A stretch of 64,000 nucleotides of DNA from positions 3,096,501-3,160,500 of the forward strand of contig NZ_CP088149.1 of the NCBI RefSeq assembly GCF_002845275.2. Direction: 5' to 3'. Shown here piece by piece: positions 8,672 through 19,590 of this stretch; the first letter of the stretch is position 1, and each line of letters opens with the position of its first letter. Source of the DNA: Pseudomonas sp. S06B 330. GTDB taxonomy: Bacteria > Pseudomonadota > Gammaproteobacteria > Pseudomonadales > Pseudomonadaceae. The notes beneath the pieces are model-generated. The model was given only the letters and a program-made list of their open reading frames with translations. It searched no databases and was not told where the DNA came from. The translations under genes were made by a program, and so were the position numbers.

Positions 8672-9385
8672 TCACGACGAGGGCAGAATGACCTTCATGC
8701 GCTCGTCGGTAATTGCCGCGCCGAAGGTTTCGGCGTAACGCAAGGTGGCATTGGCATGTTCGCGCATGATGGCTTCGGCGCGGGCGCCCTGCCCGTTGAC
8801 CAATGCGTCGAACACCGAATGGTGCTGCATGTGCGCGTAATTGAAGCGCCGGTACTCACGCGCCAGGTCATGGCGATCCACTGCCAGTGCGGTCACTGAG
8901 GCGAAAGGTAGATGGTCGTTACGCGCCAGTGCATCCGCAATCGCCGGGTTGTGGCTGCCTTCGACAATCACCTGGTGAAAGCGCATGTTGAGGTCGTGAT
9001 AGGCCTCAAGGTCTTCCTCGGTGACAAAGCCTTTGTCGAACAATTGATCGCCTTCGTGCAGGCAGCGCTGGAGGGTTTCCCGTGCTTCTGGCGACAAGCC
9101 CCGCTCAGCGGTCTGGCGGGCGGCCAGGCCTTCGAGTACGCCGCGCACCTCCACGGCCCCTGCGATGTCATCGGCGCTGACCGAGCGCACCTGAAAGCCC
9201 CGTCCGCCAAAACGCACCAGCAACCCTTCCTGCTCCAGGGTGCGAAACGCCATGCGCACGGGCATGCGCGAGACGCCGAATAATTCGGCGGTAGGGATTT
9301 CCATCAGCCGCGCACCGGCGGCGAGTTCGCCTGAAGCGATCATCTTGCGCAACGCGACCAGTACCAATTGACCGGGCTTACTCAT
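8672..9385 (-). CDS. vanR: VanR, GntR/FadR-type repressor of vanillate catabolism
   Basis: A 237-residue FadR-subfamily GntR regulator. The N-terminal winged helix includes MIASGELAAGARLMEIPTAELFGVSRMPVRMAFRTLEQEGLL, and the helical FCD ligand domain includes DLNMRFHQVIVEGSHN and a metal-type HHSVFDAL segment. It converges on vanB with a 6-base gap, the usual place for vanR. It most likely represses vanAB through the GGATCC-centred palindrome at 6574-6593 and is released by vanillate. Related boxes upstream of the MFS gene at 16963-18294 suggest that it controls uptake too. Confidence 0.93.
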   Translation of the reverse strand: MSKPGQLVLVALRKMIASGELAAGARLMEIPTAELFGVSRMPVRMAFRTLEQEGLLVRFGGRGFQVRSVSADDIAGAVEVRGVLEGLAARQTAERGLSPEARETLQRCLHEGDQLFDKGFVTEEDLEAYHDLNMRFHQVIVEGSHNPAIADALARNDHLPFASVTALAVDRHDLAREYRRFNYAHMQHHSVFDALVNGQGARAEAIMREHANATLRYAETFGAAITDERMKVILPSS

Positions 9386-9494
9386 CCAGGCAACTTCCAG
9401 AAAACATGGACTGTCATACTACCGCAAGCAATAGCGGCTGACACACTGGCAGCCCTCGTAGCCGCTGCCATCAGGCTCATCGCGGTGTCAGAGT

Positions 9495-10084
9495 TGCGAC
9501 TGCGTTGCAGTCGATCGCAGCCTCGTGCCTCGGCAGCGGCTACGGTACAGGCCCCGTATCCACTGCTGTGAAACGGCCGCAAAACCTGGCCACCGCGATG
9601 TGTTAGGTGCAATGAGGTGACCTTCTTGCGACTGCGCTGCAGTCGATCACTGCCTCGTGCCAGAACAGGCCTCCGTAGCCGCTGCCGCAAGGCTGCGATC
9701 GGGCGTGAAACGGCCGCAGAACCTGAGCACCGCGATGTGTCAGGTGCAACGCGGTGACCACCTTGCGACTGCTTTGCAGTCGATCGCAGCCTCGTGCCTC
9801 GGCAGCGGCTACGGCACAGGCCCCGTATCCACTGCTGTGAAACGGCCGCAAAACCTGGCCACCGCGATGTGGTAGGTGCAATGAGGTGACCTTCTTGCGA
9901 CTGCGCTGCAGTCGATCACTGCCTCGTGCCAGAACAGGCCTCCGTAGCCGCTGCCGCAAGGCTGCGATCGGGCGTGAAACGGCCGCAGAACCTGAGCACC
10001 GCGATGTGTCAGGTGCAACGCGGTGACCACCTTGCGACTGCTTTGCAGTCGATCGCAGCCTCGTGCCTCGGCAGCGGCTACGGG
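9495..10084. repeat. 269-bp tandem repeat made of REPIN-like inverted elements
   Basis: The 700-base gene-free stretch between vanR and the porin holds two full, almost identical 269-base units (9531-9799 and 9800-10068) plus partial copies on both sides. The units differ by only a few bases, for example TGTTAGG against TGGTAGG. Each unit contains forward and inverted copies of GTAGCCGCTGCCG...AGGCTGCGATCGG, the same element as at 23449-23564. The array ends 3 bases before the porin stop codon. No coding region is credible here; short open frames simply repeat with the array. Confidence 0.9.
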
Positions 10085-10086
10085 GC

Positions 10087-11340
10087 TTAGAACGACAGCG
10101 GATAACTTACAATCAACCGCGTCTGATCAAAATCGCTGTTGAAACTGCGCCGGTTGGTGGCGTTGTTCACCCGGATGCTAAGGCTCTTGAACGTGCCACT
10201 CTGAAGGGTGTAACCGAGTTCGGTATCGCGCTCCCATTCCTTGCCATTGCTGCCCGCCTTGGTGGTGGCATTTTCACCGTGGCCATAGCGCACCATCGCC
10301 AATAACCCCGGTACGCCCATGGCGGCAAAGTTGTAGTCGTAACGCACCTGCCAGGAACGCTCATCGGCGTTACTGAAGTTACCGTTGAACATGTCGTTGC
10401 CCAAGGTCCGGCCACTGCTGCCATACACCGACATCCACTGGCTGTCACCACTGACTTTCTGCAACCCCAGGTACAGCGTGTGGCCGCCGGTCGCTGCCGA
10501 CAGCAAGGCATAACCGGTGCGGCTCTGGATGTCTCCGATGCGCGCTTGGCCGTCTTCCTTGTCGATGAAGTAACCGAGGTTGGCGCCCAGTACCCAGTCG
10601 CCCACGGGCTGTTTGTGCAGCACGTTGAAGTAGCTTTGCTGATAAATATCTTCAAGCTGCGAATGCCACGCACCAATCAACGTGCGCTGCTGGTTGAAGC
10701 GGTACTCGGCACCAGCGTAGTTGAATCCGTCAGACGCCACCCCCGGCGCTGCCCAGGCCGAAAGGTCCTGCATGTCGGAGGAGTTGCGCAGGCTTACCTC
10801 TCGGTACTGACCGGCTTGCAGGCTCAGGTCTTCGATTTCCCGCGAGTCGAGCATGCCGCCGCGAAACGTCTGCGGCAGCAAGCGACCATCGTCATAACGC
10901 AGCAGTGGAATGTCCGGCAACAGCTCACCCACCTTGAGCTCAGTGGCCGAAATGCGCATCTTGGCCGCCAGGCCAGCGCGCCCGAAATTGTCTGCCGCAC
11001 GCCCGTCGTCGTGCACCGGCAACAGTTCGGAGCCGCTGACGTCACGGCTGCTGTCCAGCTTCACGCCAAACATGGCAATAGCATCCAGGCCGAAACCGAC
11101 GAGGCCCGGGGTATAACCCGAGCTGAACTTGAGCGTGAAGCCCTGGGCCCACTCTTCGACCTTGCTCTTGGCCGCACCCGGGTCGCGAAAATCCCGGTTG
11201 AAATAGTAATTGCGCAGCAACAGGTCAGTCTTGGCATCCTCGAAAAAACCGCCGTCTGCTGCCCAGGCGGGCAGGCTCAAACCCAAAGCCAAGGTCGCGG
11301 TGGCGACGGATCGCGCCAGGGTGCAAGGAGTGTGGATCAT
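10087..11340 (-). CDS. OprD-family outer membrane porin (vanillate/aromatic acid type)
   Basis: A 417-residue OprD porin with a signal peptide (cleavage after LGLSLPAWA). The mature start ADGGFFEDAKTDLLLRNYYFNRDFRD is typical, and alternating beta-strand sequence ends with the aromatic-terminated LIVSYPLSF. OprD proteins form 18-strand channels for small carboxylates or basic amino acids; members near vanillate genes (OpdK-like) take up vanillate or benzoate. The ATG at 11340 was chosen over an upstream frame because it begins the signal peptide. It is followed directly by a REPIN array. Confidence 0.92.
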   Translation of the reverse strand: MIHTPCTLARSVATATLALGLSLPAWAADGGFFEDAKTDLLLRNYYFNRDFRDPGAAKSKVEEWAQGFTLKFSSGYTPGLVGFGLDAIAMFGVKLDSSRDVSGSELLPVHDDGRAADNFGRAGLAAKMRISATELKVGELLPDIPLLRYDDGRLLPQTFRGGMLDSREIEDLSLQAGQYREVSLRNSSDMQDLSAWAAPGVASDGFNYAGAEYRFNQQRTLIGAWHSQLEDIYQQSYFNVLHKQPVGDWVLGANLGYFIDKEDGQARIGDIQSRTGYALLSAATGGHTLYLGLQKVSGDSQWMSVYGSSGRTLGNDMFNGNFSNADERSWQVRYDYNFAAMGVPGLLAMVRYGHGENATTKAGSNGKEWERDTELGYTLQSGTFKSLSIRVNNATNRRSFNSDFDQTRLIVSYPLSF

Positions 11341-11459
11341 TATTATTGTTCTCCGCTTTTCATGGGCGCAGCCGCTCCCCGACAGGCCGCTCAGGGCCCG
11401 TCCATCAACCGCTGCGTAAATGCCCGGCAAGGCCGGGCGACACTCAGTGACTCAGCGCA

Positions 11460-12935
11460 TCAGAAGGGATACTGACGCGGTGAATGCTGCACGCTGATCC
11501 AGTGATCACGGGTGAACTCATCAATCGCCCAATCGCCATTGAAACGCCCGAGTCCGGAATTTTTCTCTCCGCCAAACGGCGCATTGGCCTCATCGTTGAC
11601 CGGAATGTCGTTGATATGCGTCATACCCGCTCGCACCTGGCGGGCAAAGCGCACCGCACGCTCCAGGTTGCTGCTGAACACCGCACTGGAGAGCCCGAAC
11701 TCGCTGGCATTGGCCAGCTCCAGGGCATGGGCTTCGTCGCGCGCACGGATCAGCCCCACCAGCGGCCCGAAGATCTCGTTGCGGGCCAGGTCCATGTCGA
11801 GGGTGACCTCACCATACACATGCGGCGCCAACAGATTGCCGTCCACTCCACCCTCGTACAGCGGCTCGGCTCCTTCGCGACGGGCCAGGGCGATTTTCTC
11901 CTGCAAACCCTGCAGCTGACGCGCATTGATCACCGGGCCGATCACCGTTTCCTGCACATCCGGATCACCCACCGCCAGGCCCTTGACCCGCTCGACAAAG
12001 CGTTCGGCAAAAGCGTCGTAAAGACGGTTATCGACAATGATCCGGTTCACCGCCATGCAGATCTGCCCCTGGTGCAGAAACTTGCCGAACACCGCAGCAT
12101 TCACCGCCTGCTCAAGGTCGGCATCATCCAGCACCACGAAGGGGCTGTTGCCACCCAATTCCAGGGCCACGTGTTTGAGGTGCTCACCGCCACTGGCGAT
12201 ACGGCCGATACCACGCCCCACCGGGGTCGACCCGGTAAAAGTGATCAGCGACGGCGTTTCATGTTCGACAAAGGCATCGCCGATCTCGCTGCCCGCACCG
12301 ACCACCACACTGAGCACGCCTGCTGGTAGTCCGGCCTCTTCGAAAATTCGCGCCAACAGCAGCCCACCGCATACCGGCGTGTCGCTGGCAGGCTTGACCA
12401 CTACGGCATTGCCCAGCGCCAAGGCCGGGGCAATCGAGCGTTGGGTCAGGTGCAGAGGGAAGTTCCACGGACTGATGACCCCGACTACGCCCAATGCACT
12501 GCGATACACGCGGCTTTCCTTACCCGGCACATTGGATTCGACAATGCGCCCGTGCACTCGCGAGGGGAAGGAAGCCGACTCCAGCGCAATCGCCCGCGCC
12601 GCGCCCCACTCCAGCTGTGCCTTGAGCCGGGTGCTGCCGGACTCGCGAATGATCCAGTCGATGATTTCCTCGCGGCGCCGGTCGAACACCGCCACCACCT
12701 GATGCAACACGGCCGCGCGCGCCGAGGGGCCAAGCGCGGCCCATTGCGGTTGGGCTCGAGCCGCTTCACGGTAGGCGGCGTCTAAGTCAACACGGCTTGC
12801 CTGAGGTATCTCCAGCAGCAGCGCATGATTGAACGGGTTGCTCACTCGCAGGGTTTTACCGGCCGTGCCGGCACGCCATTGGCCAGCAATCGGCTGCAGG
12901 TGAAGCTCACTGTAACGCGGGCAGGTATCGAACAT
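11460..12935 (-). CDS. Aldehyde dehydrogenase, benzaldehyde/vanillin type
   Basis: A 491-residue aldehyde dehydrogenase. Active-site motifs are [11 protein letters not shown] (general base Glu) and GQICMAVNR (nucleophilic Cys), with the cofactor-binding [22 protein letters not shown] and [12 protein letters not shown]. Similarity is to benzaldehyde/salicylaldehyde/vanillin dehydrogenases. AAGGAG precedes the ATG at 12935. It lies two genes from benzoylformate decarboxylase, whose product is an aromatic aldehyde, so it is probably the MdlD/XylC-type partner that makes the aromatic acid. If the aldehyde is vanillin, the product feeds VanAB. Confidence 0.88.
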   Translation of the reverse strand: MFDTCPRYSELHLQPIAGQWRAGTAGKTLRVSNPFNHALLLEIPQASRVDLDAAYREAARAQPQWAALGPSARAAVLHQVVAVFDRRREEIIDWIIRESGSTRLKAQLEWGAARAIALESASFPSRVHGRIVESNVPGKESRVYRSALGVVGVISPWNFPLHLTQRSIAPALALGNAVVVKPASDTPVCGGLLLARIFEEAGLPAGVLSVVVGAGSEIGDAFVEHETPSLITFTGSTPVGRGIGRIASGGEHLKHVALELGGNSPFVVLDDADLEQAVNAAVFGKFLHQGQICMAVNRIIVDNRLYDAFAERFVERVKGLAVGDPDVQETVIGPVINARQLQGLQEKIALARREGAEPLYEGGVDGNLLAPHVYGEVTLDMDLARNEIFGPLVGLIRARDEAHALELANASEFGLSSAVFSSNLERAVRFARQVRAGMTHINDIPVNDEANAPFGGEKNSGLGRFNGDWAIDEFTRDHWISVQHSPRQYPF

Positions 12936-12960
12936 GGAACACTCCTTGGACAGGGTCATT

Positions 12961-14301
12961 TCAAACAGTGGGTTTACTGGCGGCTTCAGGCTCGCAAGCC
13001 TGCTGTGGCGCACGCACCTGAATACAGACAATGGCCAGCGCGCCAATCACTCCCGGTAGAGCGAAGGCAAGGAAGTTCTGCTGGAAAGGCAGCTCCAGGG
13101 ACAGCAGGCTGCCACCGAGCATGGGACCGGCAATCGCCCCCAGGCGGCCGACACCCGCCGCCCAGCCGAGCCCGGTGGAACGGATGTGCGCGGGATAGGC
13201 TATCGAGGCATAGGCATGAATGACCGCCAGCGTGCCAATGGTGGTGGCACCGGCGATCAACAGCAGCAGGTTGAGCAGCACAGGGCCTGGCTTGAACCCC
13301 AAGGCCGCCAGCGACAACGCCGCTAGCACAAAGAACAGCGCCAGGGTGCGTTGCACGCCAAGACGGTCGGCGAGCCAGCCGCCGAACAGCGCCCCCACCG
13401 TGGCGCCAATGTTCAGCGTCACCAGAAATGCAAGGCTTGAGCCCAGCGCGTAACCGCCGTGAGCCATCAGTTTGGGCAGCCAGGTGTTGAGCCCGTAACT
13501 CATCAGCATGCACATGGCAAAGGCCACCCACAACAGCACGGTTGCCAAGGCTCGGCCCTTGCTGAACAACTGAGGTAAACGAGCGGCCTGAACCTGTTTG
13601 TCGCTGCGGGGCAGACTCAAAGCCGTGCCTGGACGAAAGCCCGGATCGACCTTAACCAGCAGTTGATCCAGCTCGGCGCGGCGCCCCTTCAGTTCCAGAA
13701 ACGCTGCAGACTCAGGCAGGTAGCGAAGCATGAACGGCACCGCCAGCACCGGCAGCACCGCGACGTAGAACACCGCCTGCCAGCCCCACTGGGGGATCAC
13801 CGCAATCGCCAGCAAGGCCGAGAGCACCGCCCCCACCGAGTAGAAGCTGGACATCACAGTAATCATGGTGCTGCGTCGACCCTGGGGGGCGAATTCGCTG
13901 ATCAGGTTGACGGCACTGGGCACCAGCGCGCCAAGGGCCAACCCGGTCACCAACCGGCAGGCACCAAGCTCTATCGGTGTGCTCGCGTGCCCGGTCATGA
14001 AGGCCGCCAGGCTGGCCATCAGCGTGGTGACAATAATCAGCTTGCGTCGACCGAAGCGATCCGCCAGTGGCGCAAGCAAGGTGCCGCCAAAGAGCATGCC
14101 GAACAGCGCGCAGCTACCCAACGTGCCGGCTTCCAGCGCACTCAGTTGCCACTCCTGCATCAGGCGCGGCACCACCGAGCCGTAGATCACCATGTCATAG
14201 CCATCGAACAGCATGATGAAACAGCCCCACAGCAGAATCAGCAGATGGGTGCGATTGAAGGGTGCAGCGTCGATCACTTCACTGACGGAAGTCGTGTTCA
14301 T
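12961..14301 (-). CDS. MFS transporter, aromatic acid:H+ symporter family
   Basis: A 446-residue 12-TM transporter of the AAHS group (BenK/PcaK/MhpT relatives). The family signature [13 protein letters not shown] is in TM1, the MFS loop motif is DRFGRRKLI after TM2, and R-x-x-x-G motifs follow ([13 protein letters not shown]). The ATG at 14301 has AGAGG just upstream; an in-frame GTG two codons earlier is less likely. It lies between an aromatic aldehyde dehydrogenase and benzoylformate decarboxylase in one direction, so it probably imports benzoylformate or a related aromatic acid. Confidence 0.9.
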   Translation of the reverse strand: MNTTSVSEVIDAAPFNRTHLLILLWGCFIMLFDGYDMVIYGSVVPRLMQEWQLSALEAGTLGSCALFGMLFGGTLLAPLADRFGRRKLIIVTTLMASLAAFMTGHASTPIELGACRLVTGLALGALVPSAVNLISEFAPQGRRSTMITVMSSFYSVGAVLSALLAIAVIPQWGWQAVFYVAVLPVLAVPFMLRYLPESAAFLELKGRRAELDQLLVKVDPGFRPGTALSLPRSDKQVQAARLPQLFSKGRALATVLLWVAFAMCMLMSYGLNTWLPKLMAHGGYALGSSLAFLVTLNIGATVGALFGGWLADRLGVQRTLALFFVLAALSLAALGFKPGPVLLNLLLLIAGATTIGTLAVIHAYASIAYPAHIRSTGLGWAAGVGRLGAIAGPMLGGSLLSLELPFQQNFLAFALPGVIGALAIVCIQVRAPQQACEPEAASKPTV

Positions 14302-14356
14302 AGCCACCTCTATTTTTTATTGTTGTGTTGGCGCGGGCTTGCGCCGCCATTGCGGC

Positions 14357-15964
<1,608 letters not shown>

Positions 15965-15997
15965 TTAGAATTTGGGTTACTTTTGCAGTCACCGCTA

Positions 15998-16013
15998 AAT
16001 TGATCAAATTGAT
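15998..16013. promoter_or_regulatory. Putative LysR operator between mdlC and the regulator
   Basis: AATTGATCAAATTGAT contains two overlapping inverted repeats, TTGATCAA and ATCAA-A-TTGAT, in the 126-base divergent gap. LysR regulators usually bind such T-rich/A-rich dyads between themselves and their target. A-T-rich promoter-like sequence follows. Inferred from position and symmetry. Confidence 0.5.
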
Positions 16014-16069
16014 ACTATCTCTATAAAAAATAAAACTGATCTATATCACTGTGTGCACTTCGAGGCCCC

Positions 16070-16966
16070 ATGAGCCATATCGACCTGAACCTGATCCGCA
16101 CCTTCGTCACCCTCTACGAAGCCCGCAGCGTGACCCTGGCTGCCGAGCGCCTGTTCGTCACCCAACCCTCGGTCAGCTACGGCCTGGCGCGGCTGCGTGA
16201 GCTGTTTGGCGACCCTCTGTTCAGTCGCACCCGCGACGGTATCCAACCCACCTTTGTCGCCGACCAGCTGTACACCACACTGCGCGACTCGCTGACCCGC
16301 ATCGAAAGTGCGGTGCAGAGCACCCGCGTTTTCGACCCGGGTACCACCGAGCGCAGGTTTCGCATTGCCCTCTCGGACCTGGGTGAAATGGGTTTCTTGC
16401 CGCTCATCCTCGCGCGCCTGAACCGCGAAGCGCCGCACGCCGAAGTCGAGGTGCTGCCGTTGCAGGTAGACCAGGTCGGTGAGTGGCTGGCTTGCGGCAA
16501 GATTGACGCCGCCATCTGCCGCCCGCCGGTGCCTGGCACCCGTAGTCAGGTACTGATGCGCGAGCGCTATGTCTGCCTGTTGAGCGCCGACCACCCACGC
16601 ATCGAGCGCGAGCTGAGCCTTGAACAGTTCGTTGCTGAGCGTCATATCACCGTCACCCGCACCACCGGTCACGGCAGCGTCGAAGATGTGTTGAACAGCA
16701 TGCAGGTGCAGCGGCGGATCAGCTTGCAGGTCCCACATTTTTCGGTGCTGCCGAAGATCATTCCCGGTACCGACTTGCTCGCTGTCCTGCCTGCGCAGAT
16801 CGCCCGGCTGTTCGTTCAGGAAGGCGGGTTGAAAATGCTGGAGTTGCCCTTTCAGGTGGCCGAGTTCAACGTCTCGCTGAACTGGCACCCCAACAGTGAC
16901 AACGCCGCCGCCCTGCAGTGGTTCTGCACCACGGTCGCTGAGGCGATCATCGACGGCCAGGCCTAA
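16070..16966 (+). CDS. LysR-type transcriptional regulator
   Basis: A 298-residue LysR regulator. The N-terminal winged helix is IDLNLIRTFVTLYEARSVTLAAERLFVTQPSVSYGLARLRELFGDPLF (given here in outline; residues 4-50), followed by a periplasmic-binding-like effector domain with RRFRIALSDLGEMGFLPLIL. The NahR/NodD-like N-terminus fits regulators of aromatic catabolism. It is divergent from mdlC and therefore probably activates the mdlC-MFS-aldehyde dehydrogenase-porin run, with an aromatic acid as inducer. Its stop codon overlaps the stop of the convergent MFS gene by 4 bases. Confidence 0.9.
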   Translation: MSHIDLNLIRTFVTLYEARSVTLAAERLFVTQPSVSYGLARLRELFGDPLFSRTRDGIQPTFVADQLYTTLRDSLTRIESAVQSTRVFDPGTTERRFRIALSDLGEMGFLPLILARLNREAPHAEVEVLPLQVDQVGEWLACGKIDAAICRPPVPGTRSQVLMRERYVCLLSADHPRIERELSLEQFVAERHITVTRTTGHGSVEDVLNSMQVQRRISLQVPHFSVLPKIIPGTDLLAVLPAQIARLFVQEGGLKMLELPFQVAEFNVSLNWHPNSDNAAALQWFCTTVAEAIIDGQA

Positions 16967-18294
16967 GCCCCGGCCATCATTGGCTGCACCGGTGTTTGCG
17001 CGGGCTTGAGCAACAGCAGGCAGCCCGCGGCTATGACAAAGACCGCGGCAAACACCCCATACAAATGCAGCGGTTGCCAGCCGTCATCGAGCAACACACC
17101 GGCCACCGTCGGCGACAGGATTGCGCCGATCCGACCAATGCCGATGCCCCAACCAACCCCGGTGGCGCGTACCGAAGCGTCATAGACCACCGGTGACAAC
17201 GCATAGAGCCCGGCCACGCAACCGTTCGAGAACAACCCGATCAGCAAGCCGAGCCCCAGCGCCGCCAGGATCGATGACCCGCTGCCGACAAACAGCACCA
17301 GCAGCGCAGCGGTGATCAGCATGAACAATGACAACACCCGGGTAAGCGGCCAGCGCGAGGACAAGCCGCCGATCAATGCCGCGCCAAGAATGCCGCCGAC
17401 GCTCAGCAGCACCCCACCAGTGATGCCCTGCTGGGCCGACAAGCCGGCGGCCACGAGCAACTTCGGGGTCCAGCTCATGATGAAATAGAAGCCAAACATC
17501 ACCAGGAAAAACAGCAACCAGATCAGCAACGTAGTGCGGCGCATGGCAGGTGTCAGCAACCGCCTGAACCCGGTCGCGGCACCCGCCTCCTTGACCTGTA
17601 GCGGCGGCAGCTGTGCCAGCAGCGGCTGCCCGAGCCGCACGGCCAGGTGATTGACCCGCGCCAGCGCATTGGCCGGGCGCCGCGCCAACAAAAAGTCCAG
17701 CGATTCTGGCAACCACAGCAACACCAGAGGGATCACCAGCAAAGTGACAATGCCGCCAAACAGGAACACCGAACGCCAGCCCCAATGACTCAACAGCCAC
17801 ACCGCCAGCAGGCCGCCGAGGGTCGCGCCCAGGGCATAACCGGTGGACTGCAGGCTGACCGCCAGCCCACGCCAACGCTTGCTGGCATATTCACTGGCGA
17901 TGACATTACTGCTGGCAAGAATGCCGCCGATGCCCAACCCGGTCAGGCCGCGCAACAGCGCCAGTTGCAGCGGGCTCTGGCTCAACGCCGAAAGCAACAT
18001 ACCGACGCCCGACAGGGCAAGGCAAAACAGGATCAACGGGCGACGGCCAAAGCGGTCGGCCCAGGGGGCGATAAACAGCGAACCGGCAGCCATGCCGAAC
18101 AAGCCAGCACTGAGCAACAGGCCGACCTGCGCCCCTCCCAGGCTCCACTCTGCTGAAACCGAGGCGGCAGTGAATGCCATCACCAACACGTCAAAGCCGT
18201 CGATCATATTCAGCACAATACAAATGCCGATGGCCAGGCACTGGAACCTACCCATCGGGTCGTTATCGACACGCTGCTTGAGATCAATAGTCAT
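16963..18294 (-). CDS. vanK: MFS transporter, AAHS family, VanK-like
   Basis: A 443-residue 12-TM aromatic acid:H+ symporter. Signature DGFDVLVMAFTAASV is in TM1, the DRFGRRPLIL loop lies between TM2 and TM3, and WLPESLDFLL follows TM6. The N-terminus (residues DPMGRFQCLAIGICIVLNMIDGFD) is like VanK-type transporters. AGGTGA precedes the ATG. Two GGATCC-centred sequences resembling the vanA operator lie upstream at 18484-18494 and 18664-18673, so vanillate control is likely. The symbol is offered on that basis; 4-hydroxybenzoate or protocatechuate transport remains possible. Confidence 0.82.
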   Translation of the reverse strand: MTIDLKQRVDNDPMGRFQCLAIGICIVLNMIDGFDVLVMAFTAASVSAEWSLGGAQVGLLLSAGLFGMAAGSLFIAPWADRFGRRPLILFCLALSGVGMLLSALSQSPLQLALLRGLTGLGIGGILASSNVIASEYASKRWRGLAVSLQSTGYALGATLGGLLAVWLLSHWGWRSVFLFGGIVTLLVIPLVLLWLPESLDFLLARRPANALARVNHLAVRLGQPLLAQLPPLQVKEAGAATGFRRLLTPAMRRTTLLIWLLFFLVMFGFYFIMSWTPKLLVAAGLSAQQGITGGVLLSVGGILGAALIGGLSSRWPLTRVLSLFMLITAALLVLFVGSGSSILAALGLGLLIGLFSNGCVAGLYALSPVVYDASVRATGVGWGIGIGRIGAILSPTVAGVLLDDGWQPLHLYGVFAAVFVIAAGCLLLLKPAQTPVQPMMAGA

Positions 18295-18483
18295 GGGTCA
18301 CCTGTGGGTCGGTGGCGACCAGAGGCGAGAGGACGCAGATGTACGTGCACGCGCAAAGAAAGCGGCGGGAACCCCGGGAGTTCCGCACCCTTGATAAGCC
18401 ATTCATGACTGAACCCTTTTTGTAATTGTTATCGCCTACGGGCAGGAGGGCTCCCGCCGTCGTCAGGCGCTAATCAATCAGAT

Positions 18484-18494
18484 AATGGATCCAT
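18484..18494. promoter_or_regulatory. VanR-like box upstream of the VanK-like gene
   Basis: AATGGATCCAT, with the perfect palindrome ATGGATCCAT at 18485-18494, matches the core of the vanA operator (AATGGATCCATT). It lies 190 bases before the MFS start in an otherwise gene-poor 377-base gap (18295-18671). Confidence 0.55.
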
Positions 18495-18663
18495 AGACAA
18501 CCGGGTATCTCTAGCCGGTCATGAGTGGCGAAAGGCAGAAACCGTTAATCATTCTTATGGGTTATAAGTAATTATCTTATTTATCAGTATGTTAGATAAA
18601 TGTTAGCGTGAACACATTTCTGTTCGATTATCGCCCTGCAACGGAAGGATAGCGTTGAGACAC

Positions 18664-18673
18664 TGGATCCATT
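18664..18673. promoter_or_regulatory. Second VanR-like box, overlapping the kfrA-like stop codon
   Basis: TGGATCCATT followed by AA repeats one side of the vanA operator (GGATCCATTAA). Spacing to the first box is about 180 bases. Between them is A-T-rich sequence (18540-18610) that could hold the transporter promoter. Weak on its own, stronger as a pair. Confidence 0.4.
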
Positions 18674-19397
18674 AACCCTCAAGCAGGCGCAACCGCTCAA
18701 TGGTCTTTTCTGCCTGGTTCAGTTGCGCCTCAAGCTTGCCGATCAGTTGCAATTGCTGACGTAATTCGGTCACCCGCTCAGCCAGGCTCAGCGCCAGGTT
18801 CTGGTTCTGTTTCTCCAGCTCAGTGCGCGAACCTTCCAGCTGCGCCAGATTCACCTCCAGCCCTTGGATCTGTGCCTGGCGGCGCTCACCCTGAGTTTTG
18901 AATGTGCGCTGGGCATCCTTCAGCGTGCGGACCTGCACCAACAAGCCTTCGTTGTCACGGTTCAAGCGCGTCAGCTCGTCCTGTTTAACGATCAAGGTTT
19001 GCTGCAACTGACGTAACTCGACCTGCAGTAGCTGCGCTTGTCCTTCATGACGGCGCTGCTCTTGCTCACGTTGTTCAGGGCTGGCGTTGTGCGCCAGCGT
19101 TTGTCGCTCCGCCTCAAAAGCGCTACGCGCCTGCTCGATGCGTGCCTCCCCTTCTTCGCGTATTTGCTCAGCCAACTGCTCAACCAGCGTTGTCAGCGCA
19201 TCGCTGAGAGTGGGCGCACTGGCCCGCTGTGCCGGGAGCTGACTGTTCAGCTCTTTCAGGTAGCGATGAATAGTGGTTTTTGAACCGGTATTGCCCAGTT
19301 CGATACGTACTGCATCGATGCTCGGATTGAGGCCGCGGGCCAGTAGCGCCTGACGCGCCTTCTGCACTACCGCCTTGTTGATGCCGCCGCGAGCCAT
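18672..19397 (-). CDS. KfrA-like DNA-binding coiled-coil protein
   Basis: A 241-residue protein. Residues 1-50 (MARGGINKAVVQKARQALLARG, then GNTGSKTTIHRYLKEL) form a KfrA N-terminal helix-turn-helix of the kind found on plasmids and chromosomes. The rest, roughly residues 65-240, is a long alpha-helical coiled coil rich in Q, E, L and R (for example RVTELRQQLQLIGKLEAQL). Plasmid KfrA represses its own promoter and has a role in stable inheritance. Here a strong palindromic region sits directly upstream, suggesting autoregulation. The chromosomal role is unknown. Confidence 0.85.
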   Translation of the reverse strand: MARGGINKAVVQKARQALLARGLNPSIDAVRIELGNTGSKTTIHRYLKELNSQLPAQRASAPTLSDALTTLVEQLAEQIREEGEARIEQARSAFEAERQTLAHNASPEQREQEQRRHEGQAQLLQVELRQLQQTLIVKQDELTRLNRDNEGLLVQVRTLKDAQRTFKTQGERRQAQIQGLEVNLAQLEGSRTELEKQNQNLALSLAERVTELRQQLQLIGKLEAQLNQAEKTIERLRLLEG

Positions 19398-19410
19398 GCT
19401 TACCCCTATC

Positions 19411-19462
19411 TTTTCGTAATGTGGTACGTACTATGTATTTACATGGTATCTGAATACGAAAA
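19411..19462. promoter_or_regulatory. Nested inverted repeats, probable KfrA-like operator/promoter
   Basis: Outer arms TTTTCGTA (19411-19418) and TACGAAAA (19455-19462) enclose the palindrome GTACGTAC (19424-19431) and an imperfect dyad TACTATGTATTTACATGGTA. It starts 13 bases upstream of the kfrA-like ATG, the place expected for an autorepressor site overlapping the promoter. Confidence 0.6.
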
Positions 19463-19590
19463 ATGATGCGTAGAAAGCATTCATTACGATGAAATAATCG
19501 CGGCGTGCTGCGGATCGGCATCTGGTGTGGGTTTCGCGGTGATGCGCAGGCGGTGCTCAGTAGCGCACCGACGCAGCTCACCCACACCGC

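Noticed and set aside
9603..10030. Open frames of about 70-120 codons in both directions between vanR and the porin
   Set aside because: They repeat with the 269-bp unit and have no independent start signal or family pattern.
9495..10084. Regular repeats that might be a CRISPR array
   Set aside because: The repeat unit is 269 bases with no unique spacers between short direct repeats, and its parts are inverted REP elements.
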